DNA of 64,000 nt from Saprospiraceae bacterium (GCA_020628645.1 JAHDES010000020.1:33005-97004); one strand, 5' to 3'. Positions 26,095 to 35,291 are shown, counted from the stretch's first letter. Numbers and translations are program-made. Notes: generated by a model not told the origin, from the sequence alone.

Positions 26095-26829
26095 TCAGGT
26101 ATTTTTTTTAAACCTAGAAGTAAACATTTGATTATGAATAATAGCTAAGACAATATATGTTATGATTACTGTGGATAAGGCACTTTCTTTTAGTAAGAAC
26201 AATTGAAGAATAGCAATTCCTAAAAAAATAAAGCGTATCTCATTTCCCTTCCATTGTAAGCCTTTAAATTTAAACCCAAAAATCCGCAATTCCGAAATCA
26301 ACAAATAAGAAAGAATAACGATTACGGGATATAAAAAATAGGGATTTAAAATGTACTCTCTCCATCCAAATGAATTGAGATGAACCGTTAGTAATAATCC
26401 TACTATAAAAATAGTATTGGCAGGTGTATTTAAACCAATGAAATCTTCCGTTTGTCGCTCGTCAAGATTAAATTTTGCTAAACGTAAGCCTGAAAAAATA
26501 GGAATCAAAAAAGCAGGTAAGGCCCAAATAATATTATTGATAGCATAAATTTCTACAGTCTGCTGATTGGTTAAGAGCAAGAGTTTAAACAAAATCAAAC
26601 CAGGGACGACCCCAAAAGAAACCATATCTGCCAGCGAATCCAATTCTTTTCCTAATGGTGAACTGACCTTTAACAAACGCGCCACCATTCCATCCATAAA
26701 ATCGGCAATTGCTCCAATTAGGATAAATAGACATCCCACCAGAAAATAATCTAAAAAGATAAAAACAATCGCACAACACCCACAAAATAAATTAACTAGT
26801 GTAATGCTATTGGGAATGTATTTTTTCAT
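26095..26829 (-). CDS. pssA: CDP-diacylglycerol--serine O-phosphatidyltransferase
   Basis: The CDP-alcohol phosphotransferase motif D-G-x2-A-R-x8-G-x3-D-x3-D is complete (DGMVARLLK, then SSPLGKELDSLAD). From the ATG at 26829 (MKKYIPNSITLVNLFCGCCA) the protein is 244 residues with about eight membrane helices. The longer open frame to 26880 translates a dispersed repeat and is unlikely to be used. It makes phosphatidylserine, precursor of phosphatidylethanolamine, in the inner membrane. Repeat P2 forms its 5' leader. Confidence 0.94.
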   Translation of the reverse strand: MKKYIPNSITLVNLFCGCCAIVFIFLDYFLVGCLFILIGAIADFMDGMVARLLKVSSPLGKELDSLADMVSFGVVPGLILFKLLLLTNQQTVEIYAINNIIWALPAFLIPIFSGLRLAKFNLDERQTEDFIGLNTPANTIFIVGLLLTVHLNSFGWREYILNPYFLYPVIVILSYLLISELRIFGFKFKGLQWKGNEIRFIFLGIAILQLFLLKESALSTVIITYIVLAIIHNQMFTSRFKKNT

Positions 26830-26837
26830 ACGGATTA

Positions 26838-26878
26838 TTATCATCGTCGGACGACTCAAAGTCGTACAACGAATAGTC
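26838..26878 (-). repeat. Dispersed palindrome P2 (ACGACT..AGTCGT core)
   Basis: ACGACT-CAA-AGTCGT at 26851-26865, with the flanks CGATGATAATAATC towards the gene and TTCGTTGT on the other side, reads as a diverged copy of P1 and P3 in the same orientation. It ends about ten bases before the pssA start codon. Confidence 0.6.
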
Positions 26879-26897
26879 ATCTCTTAATTTTCATTAC

Positions 26898-27755
26898 CTA
26901 GCTCAACATTCCTTCTTTAGCCGCTTCTTCTTTAATACCGCGTAATTGAACGGTACTCTTATTTCTACGCAAACGCATATTTAAAAATTCTACAAATAAA
27001 GAAAAGGCAATAGCAAAATATAAATAACCTTTTGGTACTTTTCCAACTACGGATCCCATTATTTCGATGTGTCCAAGATGTAAGCCTTCAATAATCAGCA
27101 TAAATCCTATTAATATTAAGAATGCCATTCCAAGCATTTGGACAGTAGGATGCTTATTCACAAAACGACCCACAGGCGTAGCAAATGCCATCATAATTAC
27201 AACAGATGCTACTACTGCTACAATCATAATTATTAAAGCTCCCGTCAAGCCATTGGTCATTCCGACAGCCGTCAAGATGGAATCAAAGGAAAATACAATA
27301 TTAATCAAGGTAATTTGTATAATCGCATTCGTCAAGGTAGTAGTTTTTTTAGCACCCTTATTTTCTGCATCATGCTCTGCTCCTTCCAATTTATGATGAA
27401 TCTCAGACGTACTTTTATACAATAAAAACAATCCTCCTATAATTAGAATGACACTTTGTCCTGAGAATCCTCCTTTTATAAAAGAATTATCAAATTCAAA
27501 CCAAGGTTTAGACATGCTAATGAGCCAAGAAATACCAAACAATAGTGCAATCCGCATCACCATAGCCAAGATCAAACCAATATTAGTGGCTTTGCCTTGT
27601 TCTTCTTTTGGTAATTTTCCAGCAGCAATGGCAATAAAAATGATATTATCTATCCCTAAAACTATTTCCAAAAAGGTAAGGGTTAATAAGCTCATCCAAA
27701 CTTCTGGACTTGCAAAATTGGGCATATCAAATAAAAAGAGGAAATCCATAATCAC
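26898..27755 (-). CDS. TerC family integral membrane protein
   Basis: The 285-residue protein has the TerC signature LEIVLGIDNIIFIAIAAGKL in the first helix pair, the second acidic helix NIVFSFDSILTAVGM, and about seven to nine membrane spans separated by a His-rich cytoplasmic loop (EIHHKLEGAEHD). The family is implicated in manganese or tellurite handling, and metalation of exported proteins. Met at 27749 is an alternative start. It precedes pssA by 69 bp. Confidence 0.92.
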   Translation of the reverse strand: MIMDFLFLFDMPNFASPEVWMSLLTLTFLEIVLGIDNIIFIAIAAGKLPKEEQGKATNIGLILAMVMRIALLFGISWLISMSKPWFEFDNSFIKGGFSGQSVILIIGGLFLLYKSTSEIHHKLEGAEHDAENKGAKKTTTLTNAIIQITLINIVFSFDSILTAVGMTNGLTGALIIMIVAVVASVVIMMAFATPVGRFVNKHPTVQMLGMAFLILIGFMLIIEGLHLGHIEIMGSVVGKVPKGYLYFAIAFSLFVEFLNMRLRRNKSTVQLRGIKEEAAKEGMLS

Positions 27756-27822
27756 TTAGGTTTTTATTTTGTTCTGCAAGTTTACAAAAAAGGTAAGAAA
27801 TGAATGCATTTAAAATAAAAAA

Positions 27823-27850
27823 AGCGATGTAGGAATCTTCCTACATCGCT
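27823..27850 (-). terminator. Rho-independent terminator of the M43 protease gene
   Basis: AGCGATGTAGGAA (27823-27835) and TTCCTACATCGCT (27838-27850) form a 13 bp stem with a two-base spacer. On the minus strand it is followed by TTTTTTATTTTAAATG. It lies 91 bases after the protease stop. Confidence 0.88.
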
Positions 27851-27940
27851 CGATACTCACTTCGGTTTGAATTTATTCTTTATCGACATAGAGAAAATAT
27901 CTCTTGTCGTGTGCATTTATCTTGTGCATTTTTGAGACCC

Positions 27941-29512
27941 TTAAAAAGAAGCCGTGTCTGGCTGATTACTTTTCTTCACTAAGTCGGAGCGTTTCTGGTC
28001 TTTTTTACGCTTGCCAATTTCGGCTGTTCTTGCACTGGTGTTGACACAGAAGTCGACATAATCATAGTAGCCATAATCGCCATAGTTAAATACGACCGTT
28101 TTATTATCGGCATCTTTTATTCTATACCATCCTGTTCCATAATCGCAACACATCCCATCCCCATAACTATCATAAATTGCGAAGGTGTAACAACCAGTTT
28201 CTAAATCAACACTTTTCACTTTACGTTGTGTATTGAAATCTGCATAAGGCCCACCACTTGCTACGACTTCATCATTCTCATTGATTAATTCCCAATCAAT
28301 TTCAGAACCATAGTTATCTGGCTTAATAATGACCTTATACGTCTTTGATTGATTGGTTTGACAAGGAGGGCAATTCGATCCACCGCAATCTACTCCTGTT
28401 TCATCTCCATTTTGAATACCATCTGTACAAGTGGGAGTACTTCCTCCGCCTCCGCCAGTGCCGCCACCGCCTGTTCCACCACCACTTCCGCCTCCAGAAG
28501 TACCTAAAACATTTGCAGCATTATTGGTAATATTAGAAAGACTATTGCTCAAGTAATTCTCCATTCGTGTTACTTGACCAGCAGAGAACATGTACATACA
28601 AGCGTCATTTACATAATCCATGTAATTCATCCACATATCGGTGCTGTTACAAGAACTTGCGCCTAGACTTGGGCATCCATAATATTCTTCTTTTGAATTA
28701 GGTGTGTCAGAAACGCCGTCATCTTGCGCACAACCATTTCCCCAGATGTGATCTAGTAAAAGATAATGCCCTAATTCGTGGGTCAAGGTACGTCCAAGAT
28801 TGTAAGGAGCATTCGGTGAAATACTTCCACAACCACTTCCTTTTCCAAAAGCATTCGCATCAATCACTACACCATCGCCATTTCCTGATCCTCCTAAGGG
28901 GGAATAGCCTAGAACTCCTGTATTCGCTTGTACAAAAATGTTTAAGTAGTTGGCCCATTTACTATCAAAATCGCCATTTGTTTTATTGATCGTTACCGCA
29001 GGATCGCCATTGCTGATGCCATATCCAGAAGGGTGATTTTTAGAAGCGATTACAAATTCAATACACGCCTCTCCATTATTGATACCTGGAAAAGAGCTTG
29101 CTGCATTTGCTGTCCAACTTCCAATATCGCTATTGGTGGCTTGGTAATCTTGATTTAAAACATCAATCTGAGATTGTGCGAGCTGGCGCAAACAACTTAC
29201 ATTAGGATTACTAATTCCTTGAAAATGAACGGCTACTGGTACTAGAACAGGGCTTGAACAATTGGAGCGTTCGCTCGTTCCATTCCAACTCAATGCAGTT
29301 TTTATTTTACGTTCGTATTCAGCTTTGTAGATAGGGTTTTGTAGTAATTTATCCATGTGATGGTGCATACCACAAGTTCGTTCTTCTATTAATTGGGTTA
29401 TTTCTTTGGAAATAGATTCGTCAAATTCGCGTAGTGCTGGGTCTTCTTGGCAAGCGGTAAAGGTGATAATTACTAGCATTAGGATTCCAAATAATTTACT
29501 GACAGTTCTCAT
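27941..29512 (-). CDS. M43 (pappalysin-like) zinc metalloprotease lipoprotein
   Basis: The 523-residue protein carries a lipoprotein signal (LGILMLVIITFTACQED region, lipobox TFTAC), a pro-region, and the metzincin site THELGHYLLLDHIWGNG near residue 246 with the Met-turn MNYMDYVND. The third zinc ligand spacing is kept, but the usual Gly of HExxHxxGxxH is Leu. A Gly-rich linker (GGGSGGGTGGGGTGGGGG) and the Cys-rich CTDGIQNGDETGVDCGGS motif lead to a C-terminal beta domain (YTFAIYDSYGDGMCCDYG). It is probably a surface protease. Confidence 0.9.
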   Translation of the reverse strand: MRTVSKLFGILMLVIITFTACQEDPALREFDESISKEITQLIEERTCGMHHHMDKLLQNPIYKAEYERKIKTALSWNGTSERSNCSSPVLVPVAVHFQGISNPNVSCLRQLAQSQIDVLNQDYQATNSDIGSWTANAASSFPGINNGEACIEFVIASKNHPSGYGISNGDPAVTINKTNGDFDSKWANYLNIFVQANTGVLGYSPLGGSGNGDGVVIDANAFGKGSGCGSISPNAPYNLGRTLTHELGHYLLLDHIWGNGCAQDDGVSDTPNSKEEYYGCPSLGASSCNSTDMWMNYMDYVNDACMYMFSAGQVTRMENYLSNSLSNITNNAANVLGTSGGGSGGGTGGGGTGGGGGSTPTCTDGIQNGDETGVDCGGSNCPPCQTNQSKTYKVIIKPDNYGSEIDWELINENDEVVASGGPYADFNTQRKVKSVDLETGCYTFAIYDSYGDGMCCDYGTGWYRIKDADNKTVVFNYGDYGYYDYVDFCVNTSARTAEIGKRKKDQKRSDLVKKSNQPDTASF

Positions 29513-29882
29513 GTTCCAATGATTTTAATGGCGATAAGCCGTGAACAAAAAAATAATGTGTAAGACTTTTAGCAAGTCAAAATGTAAATTTTGGATCGTA
29601 TAAATATGCTTTTATGGTTTGAAGATGTTAGATTTTAGATAAAGATGTCTAGGAATCTAAAATCTAAAAATCTATTGTCTTAATGATTACATTTCAAAGA
29701 TGCATACTTTATGGAAAGCAAAGGGGAAACTTATAGTTCTGGTCAATTTTATTATACTTTTGTATGCTTTTTTTCTATTTCTGTAAAAAGGGAATCATTT
29801 TGAGATGAGAAATAACGTATTTTCTTTTTTGTATGAGTTGAAAACAGGGAAAAATAATTGGTGAAAAAAGAATCGCTCCATT
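29513..29882. other. Intergenic region with simple-sequence tract
   Basis: In these 370 bases no gene is supported. 29625-29683 holds a degenerate AGATTTTAGAT-type tract with an inverted pair (TTAGATTTTAGATAAA and TCTAAAATCTAAAAATC), similar to 26001-26075. The small open frame here overlaps the DUF3667 gene out of frame and is not accepted. Confidence 0.5.
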
Positions 29883-30962
29883 TTATATAAGCAAAAAACT
29901 CACTAGCAAGGTTCCAGACATAAATAAAAAGAATAAGCCAAGATAGGAGATATTTAAGAGGAATAATTTTAGCATCGTTTTTCCCCAAGCTTGTTGATAC
30001 ACTCTTTTCAAGGAGAACATCAGGTAAATTTCAGTAAGCAAGAAAAAGAATATAAATCCCCACCATGGAAATACACCTAATCCAAAAACAAAAAATGCCA
30101 TCAAAAGAAAAAAGAAGGCATGACAATGGAAGGTATAGATTAAATGCTCAATATAATAGTAGGAATGACGAAAGTATAAAACGTATAGTACCAATGCAAG
30201 ACAGGGCATCAACAATAGAACTGCCCAAGTGATGTGTCCCATTAATTTGGCAAACAATTGTGATTCATCATTGATTAATTTAATTTTTTGTTTAAAAACC
30301 AATTGTTCAAGAATAGTTGCATTCCCTTTATATTTTTGTACTAATTCATCTTCATCCATTTTGAGAAAATCATGTTTTGAAATGATTTCTCTTTCATTAG
30401 ATCGAAGACTAATGTAATAGCTTACATTAATACTATCGCCATATTTATCTCCATATCCATCCTTATCTAGCATACTGTTTAGAGAATCTGCAAAAACAGC
30501 TTTGATCGTATCCGTTACAATTGTCGTTTGCTGTTCTGGGTAAAATGTTTCCACACTATCTGTAATTTCACCTAAAATTCTAAACAAACGAAGTCGTTCA
30601 TAATTTTCAAATATTCGGTCTTTTACAATATAGTTATGGTTAGTAAGCGATTGAAAATCCTGAAAACTTAACGCAATAATGAACAATACTGAGGTAATAA
30701 TCAATAAGCGAAGCGAGTGTAAATAGGTTAGATGTTTTCCAACGAAGTATTCCAAAGTCAATTTACCGGGGACAAATAGATTTTTGAAGGTTAGCCAAGT
30801 CCTAGATTCAATATTAAAAACAGCATCTAAAAATTCAGACCATAAATCAGCAAAGGATATTTTACCATCCGTATTTTTTTGTCCACAACTAGAACAATAC
30901 TGAAAGGCAGCTTCATGTTTAGTAGCACAATTTTGACAAACTTGAGGTAAGGACTCACGCAT
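29883..30962 (-). CDS. DUF3667-type zinc-ribbon membrane protein
   Basis: The 359-residue protein starts with a four-Cys zinc ribbon (VCQNCATKHEAAFQYCSSCGQ), then the family's core LWSEFLDAVFNIESRTWLTF and GKLTLEYFVGKHLTYLHSLR, a first membrane helix, an external or cytoplasmic loop of about 140 residues, and a cluster of C-terminal membrane helices. This is the layout of DUF3667, a Bacteroidota family of unknown function. It is transcribed alone. Confidence 0.85.
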   Translation of the reverse strand: MRESLPQVCQNCATKHEAAFQYCSSCGQKNTDGKISFADLWSEFLDAVFNIESRTWLTFKNLFVPGKLTLEYFVGKHLTYLHSLRLLIITSVLFIIALSFQDFQSLTNHNYIVKDRIFENYERLRLFRILGEITDSVETFYPEQQTTIVTDTIKAVFADSLNSMLDKDGYGDKYGDSINVSYYISLRSNEREIISKHDFLKMDEDELVQKYKGNATILEQLVFKQKIKLINDESQLFAKLMGHITWAVLLLMPCLALVLYVLYFRHSYYYIEHLIYTFHCHAFFFLLMAFFVFGLGVFPWWGFIFFFLLTEIYLMFSLKRVYQQAWGKTMLKLFLLNISYLGLFFLFMSGTLLVSFLLI

Positions 30963-31060
30963 GATATTAAATAGCTTTAAAAAACAGATCCTTTAAAAGT
31001 AAGGAATAAAGCTGTAATTCGTCAAATAAAGTCCAACTATTTGATTAAACCTATTGATCT

Positions 31061-32281
31061 TTATTTTTCATTGTTTAATAATCTATCAATCACCACATAA
31101 CCAGACAATAAAGCACCGGGCACCCCCATTTGTCGGTGTACATCATATACTTCCCCCGCAAAATATACTTTGTTTTGTAAGGATTGATTTAAGACTTCAA
31201 CATTTATATTTTTATCCAAAGCGGCATTGACCCAAGTACCTCTAGTAAATTGATGTTGCCCCCAGTTTTCAAGGATATATTCGCCAGTATAAAGTTCAGA
31301 AGCTTTGCCGTCAAAAATTTGATCCAATTCTTTTAAGACGTCTGATACTATTTTTTCTTCCGAATCTAAACGGTAATATTCCTCAGCGGATTTGCCCAAG
31401 AAAAGTGCGCCAAGAATATTGCTCTGTGTTTCTTTTTTGAAAGCAATATCATAATAGACGACTTCTCCCTTAGTATGTGTAAGATCCACAACATCAGGAT
31501 AAAATTTTTCAGAAAATTTCAGAAATAGTTTAAAACCAGGGAGAAATTCAACGGCATTAATCGCTTTCTTCTTTTCAGCACTTAAATCAGGTACGAATTG
31601 GATACTATTTGATTTCAAAACACCAATAGAAACCGTTACCAAAACTTTATCTGCGGTATGAACTTCGCCATTTTTTGTTTTTACTTCCACTTTATCCCCT
31701 ACATAATTGACTTCGGTAACAACTGAGTTGTATTTGATTTTATGCTTAACTTCTGAGGCGAAATTTTCATTTACAAAATCATACCAAGTGGAGTGTTTAA
31801 ACTTATACTCTGGAAAAAAATTAAATCTAAAGTCGATTTCTTTTTTTGACACCTCTTTATATTTCTTACCATCCCAACTATAAGCACTTTCTAAGTGATA
31901 AGGAGTGAGTTCTTCATCTATCACATCTCCTTTTTTACCTTTTAATCGATTCAGTACTTCAGGCATATTATGAATCCATTCAGCACCTATGTCAATCGGG
32001 AAATCTGCGAGTGTTTCATTTTTTTTGAGCCTACCGCCGTATCTATCGGTAGCCTCCAAAATTTGATAATCAATATTATTACGCTCTAGAATTTTGGCAG
32101 CAGCAAGTCCCGATGCACCCGCACCGACGATGATAACCTTGCCATCATAATTGTAGGTCTTATCCAATGCTGTTTCATTTGGGAAATTTTCAAACGCTCT
32201 AGCACCCCATTCGAAGCAGCTTGAAATAGTTAGACTAAATAAACAGAAAATTAAAAGCAGAAATTTATTTTGATATTTCAT
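31061..32281 (-). CDS. FAD-dependent amine oxidase with lipoprotein-type signal peptide
   Basis: The 406-residue protein contains the dinucleotide fold KVIIVGAGASGLAAAKILE with Glu at the strand 2 end (YQILEATDRYGGRL), and the C-terminal FAD motif VYFAGEVYDVHRQMGVPGA. Flavin monoamine oxidases take this form. Before the fold there is a signal peptide with lipobox ISSC (LFSLTISSCFEWG), so the enzyme appears to be a lipoprotein outside the cytoplasm. It lies 63 bp downstream of a Crp-type gene and may be regulated by it. The substrate is unknown. Confidence 0.87.
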   Translation of the reverse strand: MKYQNKFLLLIFCLFSLTISSCFEWGARAFENFPNETALDKTYNYDGKVIIVGAGASGLAAAKILERNNIDYQILEATDRYGGRLKKNETLADFPIDIGAEWIHNMPEVLNRLKGKKGDVIDEELTPYHLESAYSWDGKKYKEVSKKEIDFRFNFFPEYKFKHSTWYDFVNENFASEVKHKIKYNSVVTEVNYVGDKVEVKTKNGEVHTADKVLVTVSIGVLKSNSIQFVPDLSAEKKKAINAVEFLPGFKLFLKFSEKFYPDVVDLTHTKGEVVYYDIAFKKETQSNILGALFLGKSAEEYYRLDSEEKIVSDVLKELDQIFDGKASELYTGEYILENWGQHQFTRGTWVNAALDKNINVEVLNQSLQNKVYFAGEVYDVHRQMGVPGALLSGYVVIDRLLNNEK

Positions 32282-32344
32282 GTATAAGACTTTTTTACAA
32301 AGGTAATTTGTTAAGTCCTTAGTTCATGTGACAATTGTCACAAA

Positions 32345-32914
32345 CTATCCTTGATTTCGAATTCTACTTAGTGTTTCTCTACTAACTCCTAAGTAAGAGG
32401 CAATATCAGTTAGCGACACTCTTTGAAAAACTTCTGGTGCTGATTCCACCAAATTTTCATAACGTTCTTTGCCCGATATAAACAATAATTGATGCAGTCG
32501 ATATTCTAAAAACAGGGCATGTTCTTCTAACATTTTATGCGTCAAATTACTGACTGCTAAATTTTCTTTTGCCAGCTTTCTCAAAACATCCGATTGATAA
32601 CACACCAATTCAGCGTCTTCTAACAACTCAATGGTTTCATTAGAAGGCATTCCATTATAGGTCATGATACTACCAAGTGTTTCATTTTCAAAGGCAAACC
32701 AAAGGCATATTTCTTTACCCTCTTTCAAATAGTAAGATTTGGCAGCGCCTTTAATAATGAAATAGAAATTGGAATGTCGCTTTCCTTCCGAAAACAGTTT
32801 TGTACCCTTCGGTTTTTGTATCACAGACATGAATTTCAAGATTTGTACTGTTGGTACTTCCTCTAAATAAGGCATGGCTGCTTTTACAAAATCAATTAAA
32901 TCGTTTGAGTTCAT
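32345..32914 (-). CDS. Crp/Fnr family transcriptional regulator
   Basis: The 189-residue protein has a cyclic-nucleotide-binding-like beta barrel (GTKLFSEGKRHSNFYFIIKG) and a short C-terminal helix-turn-helix (SLTDIASYLGVSRETLSRIRN). The ligand pocket lacks the Glu-Arg pair of cAMP-binding CRP, which is usual for this Bacteroidota group; the effector is unknown. It is divergent from a second regulator of the same family (33150), with element A2 between them, and precedes the amine oxidase. Confidence 0.92.
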   Translation of the reverse strand: MNSNDLIDFVKAAMPYLEEVPTVQILKFMSVIQKPKGTKLFSEGKRHSNFYFIIKGAAKSYYLKEGKEICLWFAFENETLGSIMTYNGMPSNETIELLEDAELVCYQSDVLRKLAKENLAVSNLTHKMLEEHALFLEYRLHQLLFISGKERYENLVESAPEVFQRVSLTDIASYLGVSRETLSRIRNQG

Positions 32915-32937
32915 TTTTCTTTATTATCTATTGATGG

Positions 32938-33044
32938 TTCTTAGACAAATACCGTGATTGGAAGCCAATTCAAATCTAAATTTGTTCACTTGCCTGGATC
33001 GTTCACTCATTTATTTTGAACTGTCCACGGAATTTGTCTAAGAA
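32938..33044. repeat. Inverted-repeat element A, long copy (A2)
   Basis: This 107 bp element has perfect 13 bp ends TTCTTAGACAAAT (32938-32950) and ATTTGTCTAAGAA (33032-33044) in inverted orientation. Internally it shares CTAAATTTGTTCA, CATTTATTTTGAACTG and CCAC with A1 at 18517-18581. It occupies nearly half of the 235 bp between the two divergent regulators, so it may also be a regulatory region. It has no coding capacity. Confidence 0.8.
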
Positions 33045-33149
33045 GGCTATTTATTTGCAATTTGCAAATTATTATTCCAAAAGATGAATTCCTTCTTAAA
33101 TTCAAAATTCTTTTCTTAAATTGTTCTTTCAATATTTACTAATAAATTT

Positions 33150-33725
33150 GTGGAAGCATTAATCAATAAAATAAAAGACAGTCAAGACTTAAGCCAAGCG
33201 GCGGAAGCATATCTTTATTCTATAGCAAAGAAAAAAACTTTTGCTAAAGGAGCTTTATTAATTCAGCAAGGACAACGCGTCAACAAAGTTTTTTACATTT
33301 TAAATGGTTGTCTTCGTTCCTATTGTATTGACAAAATGGGCAAAGAGCATACCTTACAATTTGGCATTAAAAATTGGTGGATAAGCGATTACATTGCCAT
33401 CTATAACAATGAATATGCTAATTTAGCGATAGAATGCCTCAAAGAATCTACCGTTATTGAATTTAATGCAAAAAAACTAAACAACATCTTTTCTTTATTC
33501 CCTGAATTTGAACCCTTTCAAAGACAACTTTTAGAACGTCATGTGGCTAGTTTGCACAAGCGAATTTTGAATCAATTACAATTGACGGCCTCCGAACGCT
33601 ATGCTTTATTTTTGGAGCAATATCCAGATATCGAGCAGTTTACTCGAAATTATCACATCGCCTCTTACTTAGGAATTACACAAGAAAGCTTGAGCAGGTT
33701 GCGATCAGAAATAGCAAAAAAATAG
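33150..33725 (+). CDS. Crp/Fnr family transcriptional regulator
   Basis: From the GTG at 33150 the protein is 191 residues: a cupin-like sensor (KGALLIQQGQRVNKVFYILNG) and a C-terminal helix-turn-helix (NYHIASYLGITQESLSRLRS). No ATG gives a complete N-terminus. It belongs to the same subfamily as the divergent gene at 32345 but is clearly not a recent duplicate. It stands 75 bp before hchA, so it may control the hchA-nitroreductase pair. Confidence 0.92.
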   Translation: MEALINKIKDSQDLSQAAEAYLYSIAKKKTFAKGALLIQQGQRVNKVFYILNGCLRSYCIDKMGKEHTLQFGIKNWWISDYIAIYNNEYANLAIECLKESTVIEFNAKKLNNIFSLFPEFEPFQRQLLERHVASLHKRILNQLQLTASERYALFLEQYPDIEQFTRNYHIASYLGITQESLSRLRSEIAKK

Positions 33726-33757
33726 ATTTATTACCATAGGTTAATTTTTATCATAAA

Positions 33758-33774
33758 ACAGTGTCCTAATTTTG
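33758..33774 (+). promoter_or_regulatory. Candidate promoter and shared site upstream of hchA
   Basis: The 14-mer ACAGTGTCCTAATT (33758-33771) is repeated exactly upstream of the pirin gene (35450-35463). Here it overlaps TAATTTTG (33767-33774), a full match to the Bacteroidota -7 box TAnnTTTG, 26 bp before the hchA start. Confidence 0.5.
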
Positions 33775-33800
33775 TTATTTAAATTTTAAATACATACGTT

Positions 33801-34655
33801 ATGCTTAAAAAGCTATTAGGACTTTCACCTAAATTAGAGTCAGACGGATCATACAGTCCATCCAAAATTGCATTAAAAATGTCAGTTGCAGATAAAACAG
33901 ACTTTGAAAACATCTCCTATCAAAAATATGAAGGAAAAAGGTCTAAAATTCTTGTAATCTTCACAGAGCAGAAGAATCTGAAAATGAAAAATGGGAAAGA
34001 CTTCTCTACAGGAAATCATCCAGTAGAAGCTTTATTACCAATGCTCCATCTCAAAAATGCTGGCTTCGAATTTGAAATCGCAACTCCAACAGGAAAACCT
34101 GTTGTTTTTGAAATGTGGGCTTTCCCTAGAAAAGATGAACATGTTAATGCAATCTACAAGGAACATAAATCGTCCTTTGACAGACCAGTTAATCTTTCTG
34201 ATTTTATTAATGCTTCTTTTGCTCATTCTGATTTATATGCCGCTGTTTTTATACCAGGCGGACATGGAGCTATGATCGGAATTCCTGATGATAAAAATGT
34301 AGCAAAAATTCTAAAATGGGCACATGAAAAGGATTTATTTACCATAAGTCTTTGCCATGGACCTGGAGCATTTCTATCAACGACTTTGGGCAATCAAGAT
34401 TTTTTATACAAGGGCTATAATATGGCTGTTTTTCCTGATTCAGTAGATAATAAAACACCAATGATTGGATATCTGCCAGGTAAAATGCCTTACGGTTTAA
34501 GTGAAAATTTGAAAAATCTTGGTGCTAATTTGATGAATACCAAAATGGATAAGACCGTGTGTGTAGATAGAAAGCTAATTACAGGTGCGAGTCCATTAGC
34601 ATCCAATGAACTTGGTAAACTAGCAGCAAAAACATTATTAAAAGAATTAAAATAA
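33801..34655 (+). CDS. hchA: Hsp31/HchA: DJ-1/PfpI-family chaperone and glyoxalase III-type enzyme
   Basis: The 284-residue protein aligns end to end with E. coli Hsp31. It has the nucleophile elbow SLCHGPGAFL with Cys185-His186, the same number as in E. coli, FIPGGHGAMIGIPDDKNVAK, and the C-terminal HKD-like VCVDRKLITGASPLASNELGKLAA. Members convert methylglyoxal to lactate or deglycate, and hold unfolded proteins. The nitroreductase gene begins 3 bp after it, so both are one transcript. Confidence 0.94.
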   Translation: MLKKLLGLSPKLESDGSYSPSKIALKMSVADKTDFENISYQKYEGKRSKILVIFTEQKNLKMKNGKDFSTGNHPVEALLPMLHLKNAGFEFEIATPTGKPVVFEMWAFPRKDEHVNAIYKEHKSSFDRPVNLSDFINASFAHSDLYAAVFIPGGHGAMIGIPDDKNVAKILKWAHEKDLFTISLCHGPGAFLSTTLGNQDFLYKGYNMAVFPDSVDNKTPMIGYLPGKMPYGLSENLKNLGANLMNTKMDKTVCVDRKLITGASPLASNELGKLAAKTLLKELK

Positions 34656-34658
34656 AAT

Positions 34659-35291
34659 ATGGAATTATTAAATAAATTAAATTGGCGGTATGCCACCAAA
34701 GCCATGAATGGCGAAAAAGTGCCACAAGAAAAAGTGGACAATATTATCGAAGCTATATCGCTTGCACCAACTTCAAGTGGATTGCAGCCCTTTGAAGTTT
34801 ACGTTATTACCAATCAAGCCATCAAAGAAAAGATCAAACCCATTGCGTATAATCAATCGGTAGTTACAGATTGTTCGCATTTGCTTGTATTTGCTGCTTG
34901 GGATACGTACACGCCTGAACGAATTAATAAGCAGTTTGACTTAACGAATGAAATTAGAGGCTTTAAAAATGAAGGTTGGGAAAATTATCGTCAAATGTTA
35001 TTAAATAATTATCCCAATAGAGATGCTGAAGTAAATTTCAATCATGCGGCTAAACAAGCCTATATTGCGTTTGGATATGCCACCATCGCTGCTGCTTATG
35101 AAGGAGTGGATGCTACTCCAATGGAAGGTTTTGACCCAGCGGCACTGGATGAAATCTTAGGTTTGAAAGAGAAAGGCTTGAAAAGCTGTGTGATTCTAAC
35201 TTTAGGATATAGGAAAGCAGATAAAGACTGGCTAGTCAATCTCAAGAAAGTTAGAAAAAGTAAAGCAGATTTGGTCACCCAAATTGATTAA
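34659..35291 (+). CDS. NAD(P)H-dependent nitroreductase (NfsB-type)
   Basis: The 210-residue protein has the FMN-binding N-terminus NWRYATKAMNGEKVP, SLAPTSSGLQPFEVYVI, and AAKQAYIAFGYATIAAAYEGVDATPMEGFDP, typical of the NfsB/oxygen-insensitive nitroreductase group. It reduces quinones, nitroaromatics or related electrophiles using a flavin. The 3 bp gap to hchA points to a shared detoxification role. A terminator follows at 35328. Confidence 0.93.
   Translation: MELLNKLNWRYATKAMNGEKVPQEKVDNIIEAISLAPTSSGLQPFEVYVITNQAIKEKIKPIAYNQSVVTDCSHLLVFAAWDTYTPERINKQFDLTNEIRGFKNEGWENYRQMLLNNYPNRDAEVNFNHAAKQAYIAFGYATIAAAYEGVDATPMEGFDPAALDEILGLKEKGLKSCVILTLGYRKADKDWLVNLKKVRKSKADLVTQID

Noticed and set aside
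26830..26880. Longer N-terminus for pssA
   Set aside because: It would be encoded by the dispersed palindrome P2; the normal PssA N-terminus begins at 26829.
29752..29988. 78-codon minus-strand frame
   Set aside because: It overlaps the 3' end of the DUF3667 gene out of frame and its first half has no independent support; the remainder is AT-rich intergenic sequence.
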